In this document: positions 8,642-18,037 of the stretch, piece by piece
Layout: the number at the start of each line of letters is the position of its first letter
Numbering within the stretch: the stretch's first letter is position 1
NCBI GenBank assembly: GCA_011046415.1
Contig: DSAP01000185.1
Coordinates: 1-51,337, forward strand
DNA from: a bacterium
GTDB lineage: Bacteria; Zhuqueibacterota; QNDG01; JABMRT01
Direction: 5' to 3'
Length of the DNA stretch: 51,337 bases
Made by a program: the position numbers and the translations under genes
The notes under the pieces: generated by a model
Told to the model about the DNA's origin: nothing
Databases searched by the model: none
Seen by the model: only the letters and a program-made list of their open reading frames with translations

Positions 8642-9847
8642 TTAACGCACGATGTTTCTCCGCATATAAGCCGGGATGTTCAAATCACTCTCCGACTCAA
8701 AGTCTACGGTACCGTCATTGCCCAGAATCTCACCCCAGACCTCTGCGAGCGGCTCGGATTTGAGTCGTTCGACGAGGGGGATATCTCCGTTGCTTTTCAA
8801 GTCGAATTCCCGGGCCGATACGCCCGTTCCAAACCGGTTGCCTTTTCCTTTCTGAAAACCCGTGGCGATCACCGTCACACGGAGCTCTCCGTTCATCGAG
8901 GGATCCTTGACCGCGCCGAAAATAATGTTGGCATTCTCACCTGCGCTGTTCTGGATGACCGTGGTCGCCTCGCTGATGTCATTGAGAGTCAGATCGCTGC
9001 CCCCGGTGATGTTGACCAGTACGCCGAGCGCCCCGGAGATGGAAATGTCTTCAATCATCGGATTGGCAATGGCCTTTTCGGCCGCTTCCTGTGCGCGGTT
9101 CTCGCCCGAAGCAATACCGGATCCCATGAGCGCATCACCCATCTGACTCATCACGGTCCGGACATCCGCAAAATCGACGTTGACCAGACCGGGCTTGTTG
9201 ATGACGTCCGAAATCCCCTTAGCGGCATGCATCAGAATCTCGTCGGCGATACGAAAGGCATCATCCAGGGGTGTGTTCCGGGGAACCAGGGAAAGCAGTT
9301 TCTGATTGGGCACGACGATCAGTGTGTCCACGACCTCCTTTAACTCATTTAAACCCTTTTCGGCCTTGTTCTTGCGGATAGCCCCCTCGAATTCAAAGGG
9401 TCGGGTGACGATACCCACTGTCAGGGCGCCGAGATCGCGCGCGATCTCGGCCACCACCGGTGCGGCTCCCGTTCCCGTGCCGCCCCCCATGCCGCAGGTG
9501 ATGAACACCATGTCCGAATCTGAAAGTGCATCGATAACCGCATCCTTGTTTTCCTCGATTGCCTTCCGTCCCATCTCGGGGTTTCCGCCGGCCCCCAGGC
9601 CTTTGGTCAGATTCTTCCCGATCTGGATTCGGTAGGGTGCCTTGCTCTGATCAAGCGCCTGCAGATCGGTATTCATCACATAGAACTCAACCCCGGTCAC
9701 CCCATCTTCGATCATCCGGTTGACGGCGTTTCCCCCGGCGCCCCCGACACCGACAACACGGATTGTCGCGATCTGCCGCGACTGCTCGACGAAATCAAAA
9801 GCCAGCAGATTCCCCTTGTCCTGTTTCCGATTTCGATCTCCCACCAT
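8642..9847 (-). CDS. ftsZ: Cell division protein FtsZ
   Basis: A 401-residue tubulin-like GTPase that polymerises into the septal ring. The nucleotide-binding signature GGGTGTG is at residues 121-127 and the N-terminal VGVGGAGGNAVNRM at about 33-45. The conserved C-terminal peptide, which binds FtsA and similar partners, ends the protein as NIPAYMRR. The linker between the globular domain and this tail is short (about 50 residues). The ATG has a perfect AAGGAGG ribosome site 6 bases upstream, stronger than its neighbours, consistent with the high FtsZ level cells need. It is the last gene of the dcw cluster, 17 bases after ftsA, and is followed by a terminator. Confidence 0.98.
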   Translation of the reverse strand: MVGDRNRKQDKGNLLAFDFVEQSRQIATIRVVGVGGAGGNAVNRMIEDGVTGVEFYVMNTDLQALDQSKAPYRIQIGKNLTKGLGAGGNPEMGRKAIEENKDAVIDALSDSDMVFITCGMGGGTGTGAAPVVAEIARDLGALTVGIVTRPFEFEGAIRKNKAEKGLNELKEVVDTLIVVPNQKLLSLVPRNTPLDDAFRIADEILMHAAKGISDVINKPGLVNVDFADVRTVMSQMGDALMGSGIASGENRAQEAAEKAIANPMIEDISISGALGVLVNITGGSDLTLNDISEATTVIQNSAGENANIIFGAVKDPSMNGELRVTVIATGFQKGKGNRFGTGVSAREFDLKSNGDIPLVERLKSEPLAEVWGEILGNDGTVDFESESDLNIPAYMRRNIVR

Positions 9848-9864
9848 TTTCGGCCTCCTTGTTT

Positions 9865-11133
9865 TTATTTGAAATTCTTCCTAATATAATTCATCGCTTT
9901 GTCGATCCATTGTCTGGGCCAGAGACTCCGACGTCCGGCATCCGCAATCTGCGACGGGCAGGTATTTTTGATTCCGAATAAAACGAGTCCGACACCCGTG
10001 GCCATCATCGGACTCTGTACCGATTCGATCAGCCCGCCGAATCCCTGGGGAATGCCGAGTTTCGATTCATGTCCGAACACCTGATCGGCCAGCTTTTCAC
10101 TTCCGGAAAGGAGCGCACCGCCCCCTGTGAGAACGATGCCGGCCGCCAGCCTGTCGCCGAAATCGGAACGCTTGATTTCTTTCGATACGAGGCTGAAGAT
10201 TTCTTCCATTCGCGGCTGGATGATCGCCACGAGAGCCTGGAAAGACACCTCACGGGATTCACGGCCGCCGATTCCCTTGACCCAGAACGACCCGGCCTGT
10301 TTGAGCGCATCCTGATGGGCGCACCCGTAGTTGCGTTTGATGGCCTCTGCACTCTCGACCGGTGTTTTCAGTCCGAGCGCGATGTCGTTGGTGACATTCT
10401 GGCCGCCCAGGGTAATCACGGCCGTATGCCGGATCGTGCCGTCATAGAAGATGGCCAGGTCCGTCGTGCCGCCACCGATATCGATCAGCGCCACCCCCAG
10501 TTCTTTCTCGTTTTCGTCGAGCACCGCACAACTCGAAGCCAGGGGTTCCAGCACCAACCCGACCACATTCAGCCCCGCCCTGCTCACGCTGCGGATGATA
10601 TTCTGGGTGGATGCCGCGGCGCCCGTGACGATATGGACCTCGGCCTCGAGGCGGACTCCCGAGATGCCGACAGGATTCTTGATACCGCCCTGGTTATCGA
10701 CGACAAACTCCTGGGGGATGACATGCAAAACCTCCCTGTCCTGCGGCAGGGCGATCGCCCTGGCCGCCTCGAGCACACGATCGACATCCTGGTCGATGAT
10801 TTCATGATCCGGCCTTGAGACACCCACCACGCCCCGGCTGTTTACGCTGTGTACATGTTCTCCCGCGATACCGACGATCACATCCTGAATCTGGATACCC
10901 GCCGTAAGCTGGGCTTCCTGAACCGCCTTCCGGATGGACTGGATGGCCTGGTCAAAATTGATGACCACCCCATGCCGCAGACCCTGGGAAGGGGCGAGAC
11001 CCACGCCCAGTATCAGTGGTTTGCCGTCCGGCCCGACCTCACCGATTACCATCCCGATCTTGTGTGTCCCGATATCGAGACTCGCGATGATTTGTTGCCC
11101 GGACGATCTTCCGAATTGATGTGGGAGTACCAT
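9865..11133 (-). CDS. ftsA: Cell division protein FtsA
   Basis: A 422-residue actin-like ATPase that tethers FtsZ to the membrane and recruits later division proteins. Visible features are the phosphate-1 loop (ASLDIGTHKIGMVIGE), the second phosphate loop (ALIDIGGGTTDLAIF), the adenosine motif (GIVLTGGGALLSG) and a C-terminal amphipathic helix (WIDKAMNYIRKNF) that serves as the membrane anchor. Length is normal for the family. It follows ftsQ by 3 bases and precedes ftsZ by 17, so the three are almost certainly co-translated from one transcript. Confidence 0.97.
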   Translation of the reverse strand: MVLPHQFGRSSGQQIIASLDIGTHKIGMVIGEVGPDGKPLILGVGLAPSQGLRHGVVINFDQAIQSIRKAVQEAQLTAGIQIQDVIVGIAGEHVHSVNSRGVVGVSRPDHEIIDQDVDRVLEAARAIALPQDREVLHVIPQEFVVDNQGGIKNPVGISGVRLEAEVHIVTGAAASTQNIIRSVSRAGLNVVGLVLEPLASSCAVLDENEKELGVALIDIGGGTTDLAIFYDGTIRHTAVITLGGQNVTNDIALGLKTPVESAEAIKRNYGCAHQDALKQAGSFWVKGIGGRESREVSFQALVAIIQPRMEEIFSLVSKEIKRSDFGDRLAAGIVLTGGGALLSGSEKLADQVFGHESKLGIPQGFGGLIESVQSPMMATGVGLVLFGIKNTCPSQIADAGRRSLWPRQWIDKAMNYIRKNFK

Positions 11134-11136
11134 GAA

Positions 11137-11886
11137 TTATGTCCTTATGCCTATAATGACCTGTCCCTGATAACGCAGATCGACATACCGGATATCGCCC
11201 CCCTGCGAGGCAACCTCTCCAAGCACCGCCTCGAGACAACGAATTTTGGTTGCATGCTGTTTTTCACCCACGAGTACGCGAAGTCCGGACCGGCTCGTGT
11301 ACAGGACAATGCCTTCTGCTTTGCCGGGAAGCACCTCAGAGATCTCTTTATAAAGATATTCCCGATCGCTCTTAACCAGTTTGAGAAAATCGAGTCCGGC
11401 CTGAACCTGCTCGCTGTCAATGTGTTTTCCAAGACGGGGTTCTCCGGGCAGGGGGCAGGAAATCACCGGCATGTCGTACAGCCTGCCCGGCCGGGTGGGC
11501 AGAACCAGGCCGCTGTCATCCACGGCGTAAAATATTTTTTTGGATTTCAGGAGTGCCAGCGCCTGTTTTTCCTGGATCCGGATGTCGAGAATGTCCGGGA
11601 AACGCCGGGAGATCCGCGCCGATGCGACAAACGGGTTAGACCGGATACCCTGTTCGGCTCTCTCCAGACACACGCTCCAGATCGATCCGGCATCATCCAC
11701 ACCGGCCAGCTTTCTGATCTCAGCGTCGTCGATCAGATCATTTCCCCTGATTTCGATGCGCCGGATTTGAAAGACATCGGCATTCCGGAGCCAGCGTGCA
11801 TACCCGCGCATCACGAGTACGGACATAAACGCCGCCATGCAAATCATAAAAATTTTTTTCATAACCTGGAACATACTTTTGAACAC
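11137..11886 (-). CDS. ftsQ: Cell division protein FtsQ/DivIB
   Basis: A 249-residue bitopic membrane protein: a short cytoplasmic N-terminus, one membrane helix near residues 10-27, then a POTRA domain (IRRIEIRGNDLIDDAEIRKL and onwards) and a beta-rich FtsQ domain in the periplasm. It links FtsL and other septal proteins to the divisome. The start is a GTG preceded by AGGA at 5 bases; ATG codons at residues 5 and 9 lack a ribosome site. A 168-base non-coding gap separates it from murB upstream. Many dcw clusters carry ddl at or near this point and this one does not. Confidence 0.88.
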   Translation of the reverse strand: MFKSMFQVMKKIFMICMAAFMSVLVMRGYARWLRNADVFQIRRIEIRGNDLIDDAEIRKLAGVDDAGSIWSVCLERAEQGIRSNPFVASARISRRFPDILDIRIQEKQALALLKSKKIFYAVDDSGLVLPTRPGRLYDMPVISCPLPGEPRLGKHIDSEQVQAGLDFLKLVKSDREYLYKEISEVLPGKAEGIVLYTSRSGLRVLVGEKQHATKIRCLEAVLGEVASQGGDIRYVDLRYQGQVIIGIRT

Positions 11887-12054
11887 CCGATTCCTGATGA
11901 AAATACTTCAACACGGAATTTTCGATCGCATTCCCCTCGGCCTTTTCCCAACCGGTTACCGTGTTCCTTGTTTTTTTTGAATTTTGAGTCTCGAATCCTC
12001 AATTTTCTTCCCTCTGCCCGCAAGGACTGATTTCCCGACCTCTCACGCACAGGA

Positions 12055-12978
12055 TCATGGAACCGTTTCCTCGAATCCCACAAAATGGATCTCGGGCTCC
12101 AACCGGACACCGAACCGTTCGAAAACGCGTTCCTGCACCTCGCGGATCAGGTGCAGCACATCCCGTGCACTGGCCACATGTACATTCACGATGAAATTCG
12201 CATGTTTTTTCGAGACCATGGCATCGCCGATGCGCAGCCCTTTCAGCCCCGCCTCCTCAATCAGACGGCCGGCATAATCGCCTTCAGGACGCTTGAACAC
12301 GGAACCGGCCGACGGCAAGGAGAGCGGTTGCCGCTCCCTCCGGCGTTTGAGGATATTATCCTGGACCGCCTGCATCTCGGTCGGATTCCCGTCGTGCAAA
12401 GTCAGTTCCGCTTCGATGACGACGATTCTCCGGGGCAGATCTGTCTGCCTGTATCCGGCACGAATTTCCGCCCGCTCGCGTTTCTCTACGATGCCGGTCG
12501 GATCGAGGAATTTAATCCGGCTGATCGTGTTGAAAATCTCCTCTCCGAACGCGCCTGCGTTGAGCCTGACCGCTCCGCCCAGACTGCCCGGAACACCCGA
12601 CAGCTCTTCCAGACCGGACAGGCCGAATTCGGTACAATACCGGAGCAGATCCCAGAGCAGCACACCGGCTCCGGCCGTCACGACGGTCCCCCTGGAACTG
12701 ATGTGGTTGAATGCATCCGAGACGTCGATCACGATGCCGCGAAACCCCGTATCGCTCACCAGCAGGTTGCTCCCGCGTCCGATCACGAACCAGTCGAGTG
12801 ACTCGGCATGACAGATATCGAGAAGCAGACGCACATCATCGAGATCGCCGGGCAGGGCGAAAAGATCCGCCGGTCCGCCGATCCGGTAAGACGTGTGACC
12901 GGAAAGCGGTTCATCGGCCAGGAGCGATCCTTTGAAACGCTGTTTGATTTTCTGGATAATCCGGATCTTGTCCATCAT
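12055..12978 (-). CDS. murB: UDP-N-acetylenolpyruvoylglucosamine reductase MurB
   Basis: A 307-residue FAD enzyme that reduces UDP-GlcNAc-enolpyruvate to UDP-MurNAc, the second committed step of peptidoglycan precursor synthesis. Family blocks visible are HTSYRIGGPADLF, FVIGRGSNLLVSD, the flavin-site GVPGSLGGAVRLNAGAFG and the C-terminal PSAGSVFKRP with the catalytic serine. This is the short MurB type. An open frame extends 110 codons further into murC, but that part is murC read out of frame. The ATG at 12978, 19 bases after the murC stop, is the sensible start. Confidence 0.95.
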   Translation of the reverse strand: MMDKIRIIQKIKQRFKGSLLADEPLSGHTSYRIGGPADLFALPGDLDDVRLLLDICHAESLDWFVIGRGSNLLVSDTGFRGIVIDVSDAFNHISSRGTVVTAGAGVLLWDLLRYCTEFGLSGLEELSGVPGSLGGAVRLNAGAFGEEIFNTISRIKFLDPTGIVEKRERAEIRAGYRQTDLPRRIVVIEAELTLHDGNPTEMQAVQDNILKRRRERQPLSLPSAGSVFKRPEGDYAGRLIEEAGLKGLRIGDAMVSKKHANFIVNVHVASARDVLHLIREVQERVFERFGVRLEPEIHFVGFEETVP

Positions 12979-12997
12979 AACGTCTCTGATCGTCCAT

Positions 12998-14410
12998 TCA
13001 TGATTTACCGGTCGCCGACCTGTTTCTTTCCTCGAGCAACCGGACAAACTGCTCTCCGTATTTCCAGATATCGCCTGCACCGAGGGTAATGACGATGTCG
13101 CCTGCACAGACGATTTTTTCGAGACGCGACGGCAGTTCGGATTTCTCGGGAATGTAAACGACGTGCCGGTGCCCGAAATCACGCGCCGACTCGGCCACCA
13201 GTTGCCCCGAGACATCTGGAACCGGCGTCTCACGGGCCGGATAGATATCCGTGACCACGAGCACATCCGCGTCGAAAAACGATTGCCCGAAATCCTGACA
13301 GAAATCACGCGTCCGGCTGTACAGGTGCGGCTGAAAAACCGCGACGATGCGCCGATTCCATCCGCCGCGGGCCGCCTGGAGCGTGGCGACGATCTCGGTC
13401 GGATGATGTGCGTAATCGTCCACCACCATCACATCCTGGATATGGGCCTTGATCTCGAATCGGCGATGAACCCCGGAAAACCTGGACAGGGATTTCCGGA
13501 TGGTATCGAAGGGAATCTCCAGTTCGAGCCCCACCGCCAGCGCGGCCAGGCTGTTCTTCACGTTATGGTGACCGGGAAGCTGCAGCGACACCTTCCCGAG
13601 CTCACGGCCGCGCCAAAACGCCGTGTATTCGCTCTGCGCTTCGCGAAACTCCGGATGAACGGCACGGACTTCGGCCTGGGGTGTCAGCCCGTAGGTCACG
13701 ATCCGCCGCTCGAGGCGGGGCATGATACCCTGAAGAGAGTCTTCGTCGAGACAGAGGATGACCGTGCCGTAAAAGGGCACCTTGTTCGCAAAGGTCACGA
13801 AGGCGTCCTTGATGGCATCGAGATCGTCGTAACAGTCCAGATGTTCGGTCTCGATATTGGTGATCACGGCGAGGGTCGGCGTGAGCGTGAGGAAGGACCG
13901 GTCGAATTCATCGGCCTCGGCCACGAGATAGTCGCCCGCACCCAGCCGTGCGTTGGTCTTGAGATGACGGATCTTCCCCCCGATGATCAGGGTGGGATCA
14001 TAACCGCCGTCCTCCAGGACGAGCCCGACCATCGAACTCGTGGTCGTCTTGCCGTGCGTCCCGGCCACGGCCACGCCCTGTTTCATGCGCATCAGTTCGC
14101 CGAGCATCGCGGCGCGCCGGATGACGGGAATTTTTTGTTCTAGAGCAGATTCGACTTCGGGATTCTGGCGGTTCACGGCGGAGGAGATGACCACCACGTC
14201 CGCGCCGGTAACCTGTACGGCGGAATGTCCTTCATGGATCACGGCGCCCTGTCCGGCCAAATGGTCGGTGACCGGGGTAAGCTGTTTGTCGGATCCGGTC
14301 ACCTCGAATCCGAGATTCAGGAGCACCTCGGCGATCCCGCTCATTCCGATGCCGCCGATGCCGACGAAATGGATCCGTCGGGTGCGGCCCAGCAGCCCGT
14401 TGGCTTTCAT
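12998..14410 (-). CDS. murC: UDP-N-acetylmuramate-L-alanine ligase MurC
   Basis: A 470-residue Mur ligase that adds L-alanine to UDP-MurNAc with ATP. The N-terminal Rossmann domain begins HFVGIGGIGMSGIAE, the P-loop GTHGKTTT is at residues 117-124, and EADEFDRSF and DDYAHHPTE are typical of MurC. The start ATG overlaps the murG stop by 4 bases (ATGA) and has GGAAGG 4 bases upstream, so translation is coupled to murG. Confidence 0.97.
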   Translation of the reverse strand: MKANGLLGRTRRIHFVGIGGIGMSGIAEVLLNLGFEVTGSDKQLTPVTDHLAGQGAVIHEGHSAVQVTGADVVVISSAVNRQNPEVESALEQKIPVIRRAAMLGELMRMKQGVAVAGTHGKTTTSSMVGLVLEDGGYDPTLIIGGKIRHLKTNARLGAGDYLVAEADEFDRSFLTLTPTLAVITNIETEHLDCYDDLDAIKDAFVTFANKVPFYGTVILCLDEDSLQGIMPRLERRIVTYGLTPQAEVRAVHPEFREAQSEYTAFWRGRELGKVSLQLPGHHNVKNSLAALAVGLELEIPFDTIRKSLSRFSGVHRRFEIKAHIQDVMVVDDYAHHPTEIVATLQAARGGWNRRIVAVFQPHLYSRTRDFCQDFGQSFFDADVLVVTDIYPARETPVPDVSGQLVAESARDFGHRHVVYIPEKSELPSRLEKIVCAGDIVITLGAGDIWKYGEQFVRLLEERNRSATGKS

Positions 14411-15522
14411 GACGCCTTCCTTCCGTCTGAACCGGTTCGCTGCAATTGCGTGAGGATGTCGGCCGCGATATCCCGGGCCGCTTGCGGCCTTCCGAACGTT
14501 TTGGCTTTCTCGCCCATCCCGCGGCGCAAATCCGGATTATCCATCAACCCGAACAGACGGCTCAACAGCCGCCCCTGAACCTCGGATTCACACACCATCT
14601 CGGCCGCCCCGGCATCTACGAGGACCCGGGCATTGGCCTCCTGATGTCCTTCGGCCGCTGCGGGAAAGGGAATGAAGAGCACGCAGAGCCCGAGCCGTGT
14701 CACTTCCGAGACCGTGGTCGCGCCCGCACGGCAGATCACGAGGTCGGCCGCGGCATAGGCCGCGCCCATCGCTTCGATATATGACAACACGCGGATCCGT
14801 TTACCCCAGTCCAGGCAGGCGTCGCGGATCTCGTTTTCCCACCGTGGTCCCGCTGCCCAGAGCACCTGCCAGTCGTCCGCCTGCATCAGGGCGGGCAGGA
14901 CGGACACCATCGCCCGGTTCAAACCCCGCGCCCCCTGGCTGCCCCCGAAAATCAGGAGTGTCTTCCGTCCCGGGTCCAACCGGAACATTTGAATCGCCGT
15001 CTTACGGTCCGTTTCCTGAATCGCTTCCCGGGTCGGATTGCCCGTCACGCACAGATTGTCCTGCCTTTTGAACACGGAACGGCTCCCCTCGAAACTCAGA
15101 TACAGCCGCCGTACCCTTTTCGACAGGATCCGGGTCACGAGTCCGGGAAGCCGGTTCTGCTCCTGCAGGAAGGTCGGTTTACCGAGTATCTGACCGGCTC
15201 GGAGAACCGGCCAGCTCACGTATCCGCCCGTGCCGATCACGGCGTCCGGCCTGAAACGGAGGATCATACTGAGAGACTGGATCAGAGAAACCCCCATCTT
15301 GACGGGGAAAAGCAAATTACCCCACAGACGCCCCCGGCTGATGCCGCTGATCCAGACCGGTGTGAACGGAATGCCCTCCCGGGGAATCACGCCGGCCTCG
15401 ATGCCGCGGCGTGTCCCCGCGAAGAGCGCCTCCACCTCTGTCTGTTCACGAAGCGCCTCGAGAATAGCCAGGGCCGGATACAGATGTCCGCCCGTGCCGC
15501 CGCCCGTCAGGATGAGTCGCAC
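14407..15522 (-). CDS. murG: MurG, lipid II synthase (GlcNAc transferase)
   Basis: A 371-residue peripheral membrane GT28 glycosyltransferase that adds GlcNAc to lipid I to form lipid II. The N-terminal lipid-acceptor loop LTGGGTGGHLYPAL, the middle FGGSQGARGLN and the UDP-binding segment ICRAGATTVSE are all visible. The start is a GTG with a clear GGAGG 6 bases upstream. It lies 2 bases after ftsW and overlaps murC by 4. Confidence 0.97.
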   Translation of the reverse strand: MRLILTGGGTGGHLYPALAILEALREQTEVEALFAGTRRGIEAGVIPREGIPFTPVWISGISRGRLWGNLLFPVKMGVSLIQSLSMILRFRPDAVIGTGGYVSWPVLRAGQILGKPTFLQEQNRLPGLVTRILSKRVRRLYLSFEGSRSVFKRQDNLCVTGNPTREAIQETDRKTAIQMFRLDPGRKTLLIFGGSQGARGLNRAMVSVLPALMQADDWQVLWAAGPRWENEIRDACLDWGKRIRVLSYIEAMGAAYAAADLVICRAGATTVSEVTRLGLCVLFIPFPAAAEGHQEANARVLVDAGAAEMVCESEVQGRLLSRLFGLMDNPDLRRGMGEKAKTFGRPQAARDIAADILTQLQRTGSDGRKAS

Positions 15523-15524
15523 GA

Positions 15525-16679
15525 TCAGCCTCCGGGTATCACATATGCCCGCCTGCTGCGGGCGCGGGTAAATTCGGAAAACGTCACATCCACCTGCCTC
15601 GAGATATTGATCAGGATGCCCCCCCCCATCATCATCACAATCAAATTCGAACCGCCGTAACTGATGAAAGGAAAGGGCAGTCCGGTTGTGGGCAGCAGAT
15701 TGACCACCACCCCCGCATTGATCAGGGCGTTGAACAGGATCATGGCCGTGATGCCGCCGGCCAGGAGGAACCCGTACCGGTCCGGCGCATGGAGGGCGAT
15801 CCGCATCCCGCGCCAGAGCACCACACAGAACAGGATCATGATGAAGGCCAGCCCGAGGAAACCGAGCTCCTCGCCCGCATGGGCGAGTATGAAATCCGAA
15901 AACGGCTCCGGGAGGAACAGGAATTTTTGTTTCCCCTCACCGTATCCGACACCCGCCAGTCCCCCGCGCGCCAGGCCGATGATCGACTGCTCCACCTGAT
16001 GACTCATCCGGCCGCCCTGAAACGCAGATTGAATATAATCCGAGATCCGCTTTTTTTGGTAGGGGAACAGCGCCAGGCCCAGCAGGACCATCGGCGCTAT
16101 TCCCCCGACCATCCGAGCCATCTGCCCCCAAGGCACCCCGGATAAGAAAAAAATCGAAAACCCGAGAAAGAAGAGGATCAGAGCCGATCCCAGATCCGGC
16201 TCGATGAAAACCAGCGCGACCGTCGCGATGAGCAGGCCGTAATGAATATAGATGGATCTGGAATCGGGCATTTCTGTTTCCGAATCCCTCGAGAAGATCG
16301 CGGCCAGGAAAAAAATCATCACAGGCTTCATGAATTCGGACGGTTGAAACCGTTTGCCAAAAATTTCGAGAGACCGCCGGGCCCCGTGAAATTCCGGGGT
16401 GAACAGCACCGCGACCAGCAGCCCGGATGCCGCGAGAAAAAGGACGGGCGTCAGCGGCCGGAAAAGATGGTAATCGATCCGTGAAAAGAGAACCAGCAGG
16501 AAGGCGCCCAGAACGACGCGGATGAAATGGTTGCGGAGATAGAGCGTCGCATTGTCGTACTTCTCGCCCCCCCAGAACGCGCTGGAACTGTACACCATCA
16601 GGATGCCGATCATCAGAAGGAGGATGATCGCGGAAAGCAGGATCCGGTCGCCCTGCCTTTTTGGGCTGGATGCTCTCAT
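15525..16679 (-). CDS. ftsW: FtsW, septal SEDS peptidoglycan polymerase
   Basis: A 384-residue SEDS protein with about ten membrane helices. Family blocks include FFLAAIF, VFIEPDLGSALILF, GVGYGEGKQKFLFLPEPFSDFILAHAGEELG and the C-terminal LLPTTGLPFPFISYGGSNL. SEDS proteins polymerise glycan strands from lipid II together with a class B PBP, here the FtsI homologue of the same cluster. FtsW is preferred over RodA from its dcw position between murD and murG. It overlaps murD by 4 bases. Confidence 0.95.
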   Translation of the reverse strand: MRASSPKRQGDRILLSAIILLLMIGILMVYSSSAFWGGEKYDNATLYLRNHFIRVVLGAFLLVLFSRIDYHLFRPLTPVLFLAASGLLVAVLFTPEFHGARRSLEIFGKRFQPSEFMKPVMIFFLAAIFSRDSETEMPDSRSIYIHYGLLIATVALVFIEPDLGSALILFFLGFSIFFLSGVPWGQMARMVGGIAPMVLLGLALFPYQKKRISDYIQSAFQGGRMSHQVEQSIIGLARGGLAGVGYGEGKQKFLFLPEPFSDFILAHAGEELGFLGLAFIMILFCVVLWRGMRIALHAPDRYGFLLAGGITAMILFNALINAGVVVNLLPTTGLPFPFISYGGSNLIVMMMGGGILINISRQVDVTFSEFTRARSRRAYVIPGG

Positions 16680-18037
16680 AATCGCCGCACCGCCTCCCTG
16701 AACCGGTCTCCCCGGTCTTCATAATTCCTGAACATGTCGAAACTCGCGCAGGCCGGTGAAAGCAGCACCACATCTCCCGGCTCCGCCTCCCGTTCGGCCA
16801 GACGGATGGATTCTTCCAGGGTCCCGGCGATGCGGATCGGACGGAGACCTGCGAACGCCCGTTCCATCTTCCGCGCCGCTTCACCGATCAGAATGATCGT
16901 CTTCACCCGTTCCCGGATACGTGGTTCGAGGATGCTGAAATCGGAATCCTTATCCCGGCCGCCCGCGATCCAGATGACCGGATTCGTGAAGCTGCCGAGC
17001 GCATGCCACACGGAATCCACATTGGTGGCCTTGGAATCATTGATCCAGCGCACGCCGTTCCGCTCCCGGACGAGTTCCAGCCGGTGAGGCAATCCCCGGA
17101 AGGATCGCAGCACCTGCCGGAGGATCTCGGCGGGGACCTCCATGAGCCGAGCAGCCAGCGAGGCCGCCAGGGCGTTGAGGTGATTGTGCGGACCGCGGAT
17201 GCCTGTTTCGGAAACCGGTATCAGGGACTCCTCCACACCGTGGATGGAGAGCGTGAGCATGCCGTCCCGGACGAAACCGCAGGTACTTCCGGAAGGATCG
17301 AACCCGAAAGCCGCCTTCCTGCTTTTCGCGGAGGCGCACAGTTGGATGACCCGGGGATCTTCGGCAGAATGGATCAGCCAGTCCGAAGCGGCCTGGTTTT
17401 GGAAAATCCGGGCCTTGAGCCCGCCGTATACCTCCATGCTGCCGTGACGGTCGAGATGATCGGCCGTGAGGTTGAGAAAAACGGCGATTTCCGGATGAAA
17501 GCTCTCCACGGTCTCGAGTTGAAAATTGCTGACCTCGAGGACGGACACCCCGTCTTCCCGCGTGTCGAGGACGGAACCGGAAAAGGAATGGCCGATGTTC
17601 CCCGCCACCACGGTCGGCCTGCCGGACTGCCTGAAGATTTCTCCGACCAGGGCCGTGGTGGTCGATTTGCCGTTCGACCCGGTGACGGCGATCATCCGTG
17701 CCCGGTTGAACCAGCTCGCCGCCTCCAGTTCGCCGTACAGGGGAATGCCCCGGCTTTGTGCTTCCTTCAGGATCGGGCTGTCGACCGGAATGCCCGGACT
17801 GACCACCCAGAAATCCGCCTGGAACACCCGGTCGGAATGACCGCCGGATTCGACATAAATGCCCTTCTTTATCAGATCCCGGATTTCCCCTGCATCCCGG
17901 TCGATGATGCCGGAATCGCTCAGGAAAACCTCGGCGCCCTTCGCCGCAAACAGTCCCGCCGCCCCCCGGCCGCTCAGCCCCGCGCCGAGCACCGTGACCC
18001 GCAATCCCTTGATTTCTTTCGGAGACGGATGCATCAT
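16676..18037 (-). CDS. murD: UDP-N-acetylmuramoylalanine-D-glutamate ligase MurD
   Basis: A 453-residue Mur ligase that adds D-glutamate. The Rossmann-like N-terminus (VTVLGAGLSGRGAAGLF) is followed by the P-loop TGSNGKSTT at residues 119-127, NLTADHLDRHG in the central domain and INDSKATNVDSVWHAL in the C-terminal half. Two ATG codons in a row open the gene; the first overlaps the mraY stop by 4 bases. Confidence 0.97.
   Translation of the reverse strand: MMHPSPKEIKGLRVTVLGAGLSGRGAAGLFAAKGAEVFLSDSGIIDRDAGEIRDLIKKGIYVESGGHSDRVFQADFWVVSPGIPVDSPILKEAQSRGIPLYGELEAASWFNRARMIAVTGSNGKSTTTALVGEIFRQSGRPTVVAGNIGHSFSGSVLDTREDGVSVLEVSNFQLETVESFHPEIAVFLNLTADHLDRHGSMEVYGGLKARIFQNQAASDWLIHSAEDPRVIQLCASAKSRKAAFGFDPSGSTCGFVRDGMLTLSIHGVEESLIPVSETGIRGPHNHLNALAASLAARLMEVPAEILRQVLRSFRGLPHRLELVRERNGVRWINDSKATNVDSVWHALGSFTNPVIWIAGGRDKDSDFSILEPRIRERVKTIILIGEAARKMERAFAGLRPIRIAGTLEESIRLAEREAEPGDVVLLSPACASFDMFRNYEDRGDRFREAVRRL

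Noticed and set aside
12979-13308. An N-terminal extension of about 110 residues for MurB
   Set aside because: It is murC sequence read in the wrong frame, and MurB from the ATG at 12978 has normal length.
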